From NCBI RefSeq assembly GCF_018139145.2, contig NC_059471.1, forward strand, positions 47,685,486-47,749,485: DNA of 64,000 nt. The letters are read 5' to 3'. This DNA comes from Gymnogyps californianus (Eukaryota; Chordata; Aves; Accipitriformes; Cathartidae). Both the position numbers and the translations under genes were made by a program. Position 1 is the first letter of the stretch, and every line of letters starts with the position of its first letter. Below the pieces are notes generated by a model. The model did not search any database, was not told the origin of the DNA, and saw nothing but the letters and a program-made list of their open reading frames with translations. This document shows positions 63,101-64,000 of this stretch, piece by piece.

Positions 63101-64000
63101 CTCATATCCCTAGAGAGCAAATTATTGTATAGAGAGAAGAGTTAGTGTGCCTTACAGCTGAGAAATTTTCTATCTAGCTGCGGATCATTAGGAAAACATT
63201 TTGGAGAAGTTAGTGTTTCTTTTTTCCTTTGCATTTAAAAGAACACTAAGCCTAAGAAGTAGAAGTCATTCTTTAGCAACTGGGAAATGGTCATCTGCAC
63301 TGTTCCGAGTTTCGAGGCCAGTAAATATCATCTCTCATTTCAAATAATCTCCATAGTTTGTCAGGAGGACAGTTTGCTTATTTCCCCGCCCCCCCCCTCC
63401 TTTTTAAAGAAAAGTATATGCTAGATGATATAAAAAGATGTGACTTTTTACAGAAAATATTTACCCATCAAATTACTACCCAAAAATCTTATGTGAAACC
63501 GCAACACAGAAAAGTAAAATAGCATAAAAGAGTAAAAAGATTACTTTAACCTCTCTGCATCCAAAAGTCAAAATAAAAAAATGTCTACTGCAGATGTTTC
63601 TCAGAAAAATGAATTTTGAAGAGTACATGCCTCAAAATTTTTTTTCCTCCCAGTTGCTAACAGGGAAATACTAAAACCCAGCTCATCAACTAGCAGAGAC
63701 AGATTTGCTGAAAGTGGTATTCCAGTCTTTGTCAGAGAAAGGTGAGAAACTGAATTAATCTGTTGTGCTAACAAAGCAGGAAGGATCTTGGAATTCAAAC
63801 TATAACATCAAAATTATTATAAAATACCACAGGGTCAGATGAGATGATTTTCAAAGACATCAACTGGTCTCAGGATTACAAGCTTACTGTAAGAAGAAAA
63901 AAAAAAAATTAATCTTCACTCAGAAAAAGAACAAAGTACCAACATTCAGATAAGCTTTAGCATTAACATATATAGAAGGATTTTACAAATAATAATGATC
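60174..64000. other. Non-coding stretch, no gene recognised
   Basis: About 3.8 kb of AT-rich sequence with frames of at most 74 codons. An inverted repeat, CTGCACCA / TGGTGCAG with a 2-base spacer, lies at 62005-62022, with weaker pairing extending to about 61997-62030. Short C-runs occur at about 62172-62184 and 63385-63400. No RNA gene or repeat family was recognised. Confidence 0.5.

Noticed and set aside
1..64000. CRISPR arrays, operons, phage or plasmid modules, tRNA and rRNA genes
   Set aside because: No regularly spaced repeats, no ribosome-binding-site/gene arrangements and no cloverleaf or rRNA landmarks were seen. Everything indicates vertebrate nuclear DNA.

Overview
This window looks like non-coding nuclear DNA from a bird, most likely a neoavian species. 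It is AT-rich, has no long open reading frames, and contains decayed CR1 retrotransposons, which are typical of birds and other sauropsids. It also carries four copies of one endogenous-retrovirus LTR family whose termini I recognise from bird genomes. The species assignment is an inference from repeat content. I find no confidently supported protein-coding gene, tRNA, rRNA, CRISPR array, operon or prokaryotic feature, and no credible novel system. The longest open frames (about 100-180 codons) are what chance gives in 64 kb on six frames.

Layout. 1-4.8 kb: plain non-coding sequence, a CR1 3' end (about 1975-2058, +), solo LTR copy 1 (2259-2848, -), a CR1 reverse-transcriptase remnant (about 3085-3400, +) and a diffuse old repeat (4187-4760). 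4.8-24.6 kb: unique-looking AT-rich sequence interrupted by two old CR1 pieces in antisense orientation (about 12628-12775 and 20560-21330). 24.6-25.3 kb: LTR copy 2 (24634-25295, +), with an expanded pyrimidine tract. 25.3-45.4 kb: unique-looking sequence with simple repeats, G-runs, fragments of very old amniote repeats, and a 3'-UTR-like cluster of Pumilio-type motifs and AATAAA near 43.9 kb. 45.4-47.7 kb: a CR1 piece, the most decayed LTR (copy 3, about 45890-46425, -) and a GC-richer block that is probably a different LTR-like repeat. 47.7-64 kb: unique-looking sequence with two CR1 pieces (50.57 and 52.84 kb), LTR copy 4 (55161-55759, -) and a weak terminal-exon candidate (59838-60173, +).

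The region most resembles an intergenic desert or a very long intron. The best-resolved biology is retroelement history. Three of the four LTRs are bounded by matching or near-matching 5-bp target duplications, so they are solo LTRs left after recombination removed the viral interior. Everything labelled candidate exon or regulatory site is a hypothesis that needs alignment or transcript data.
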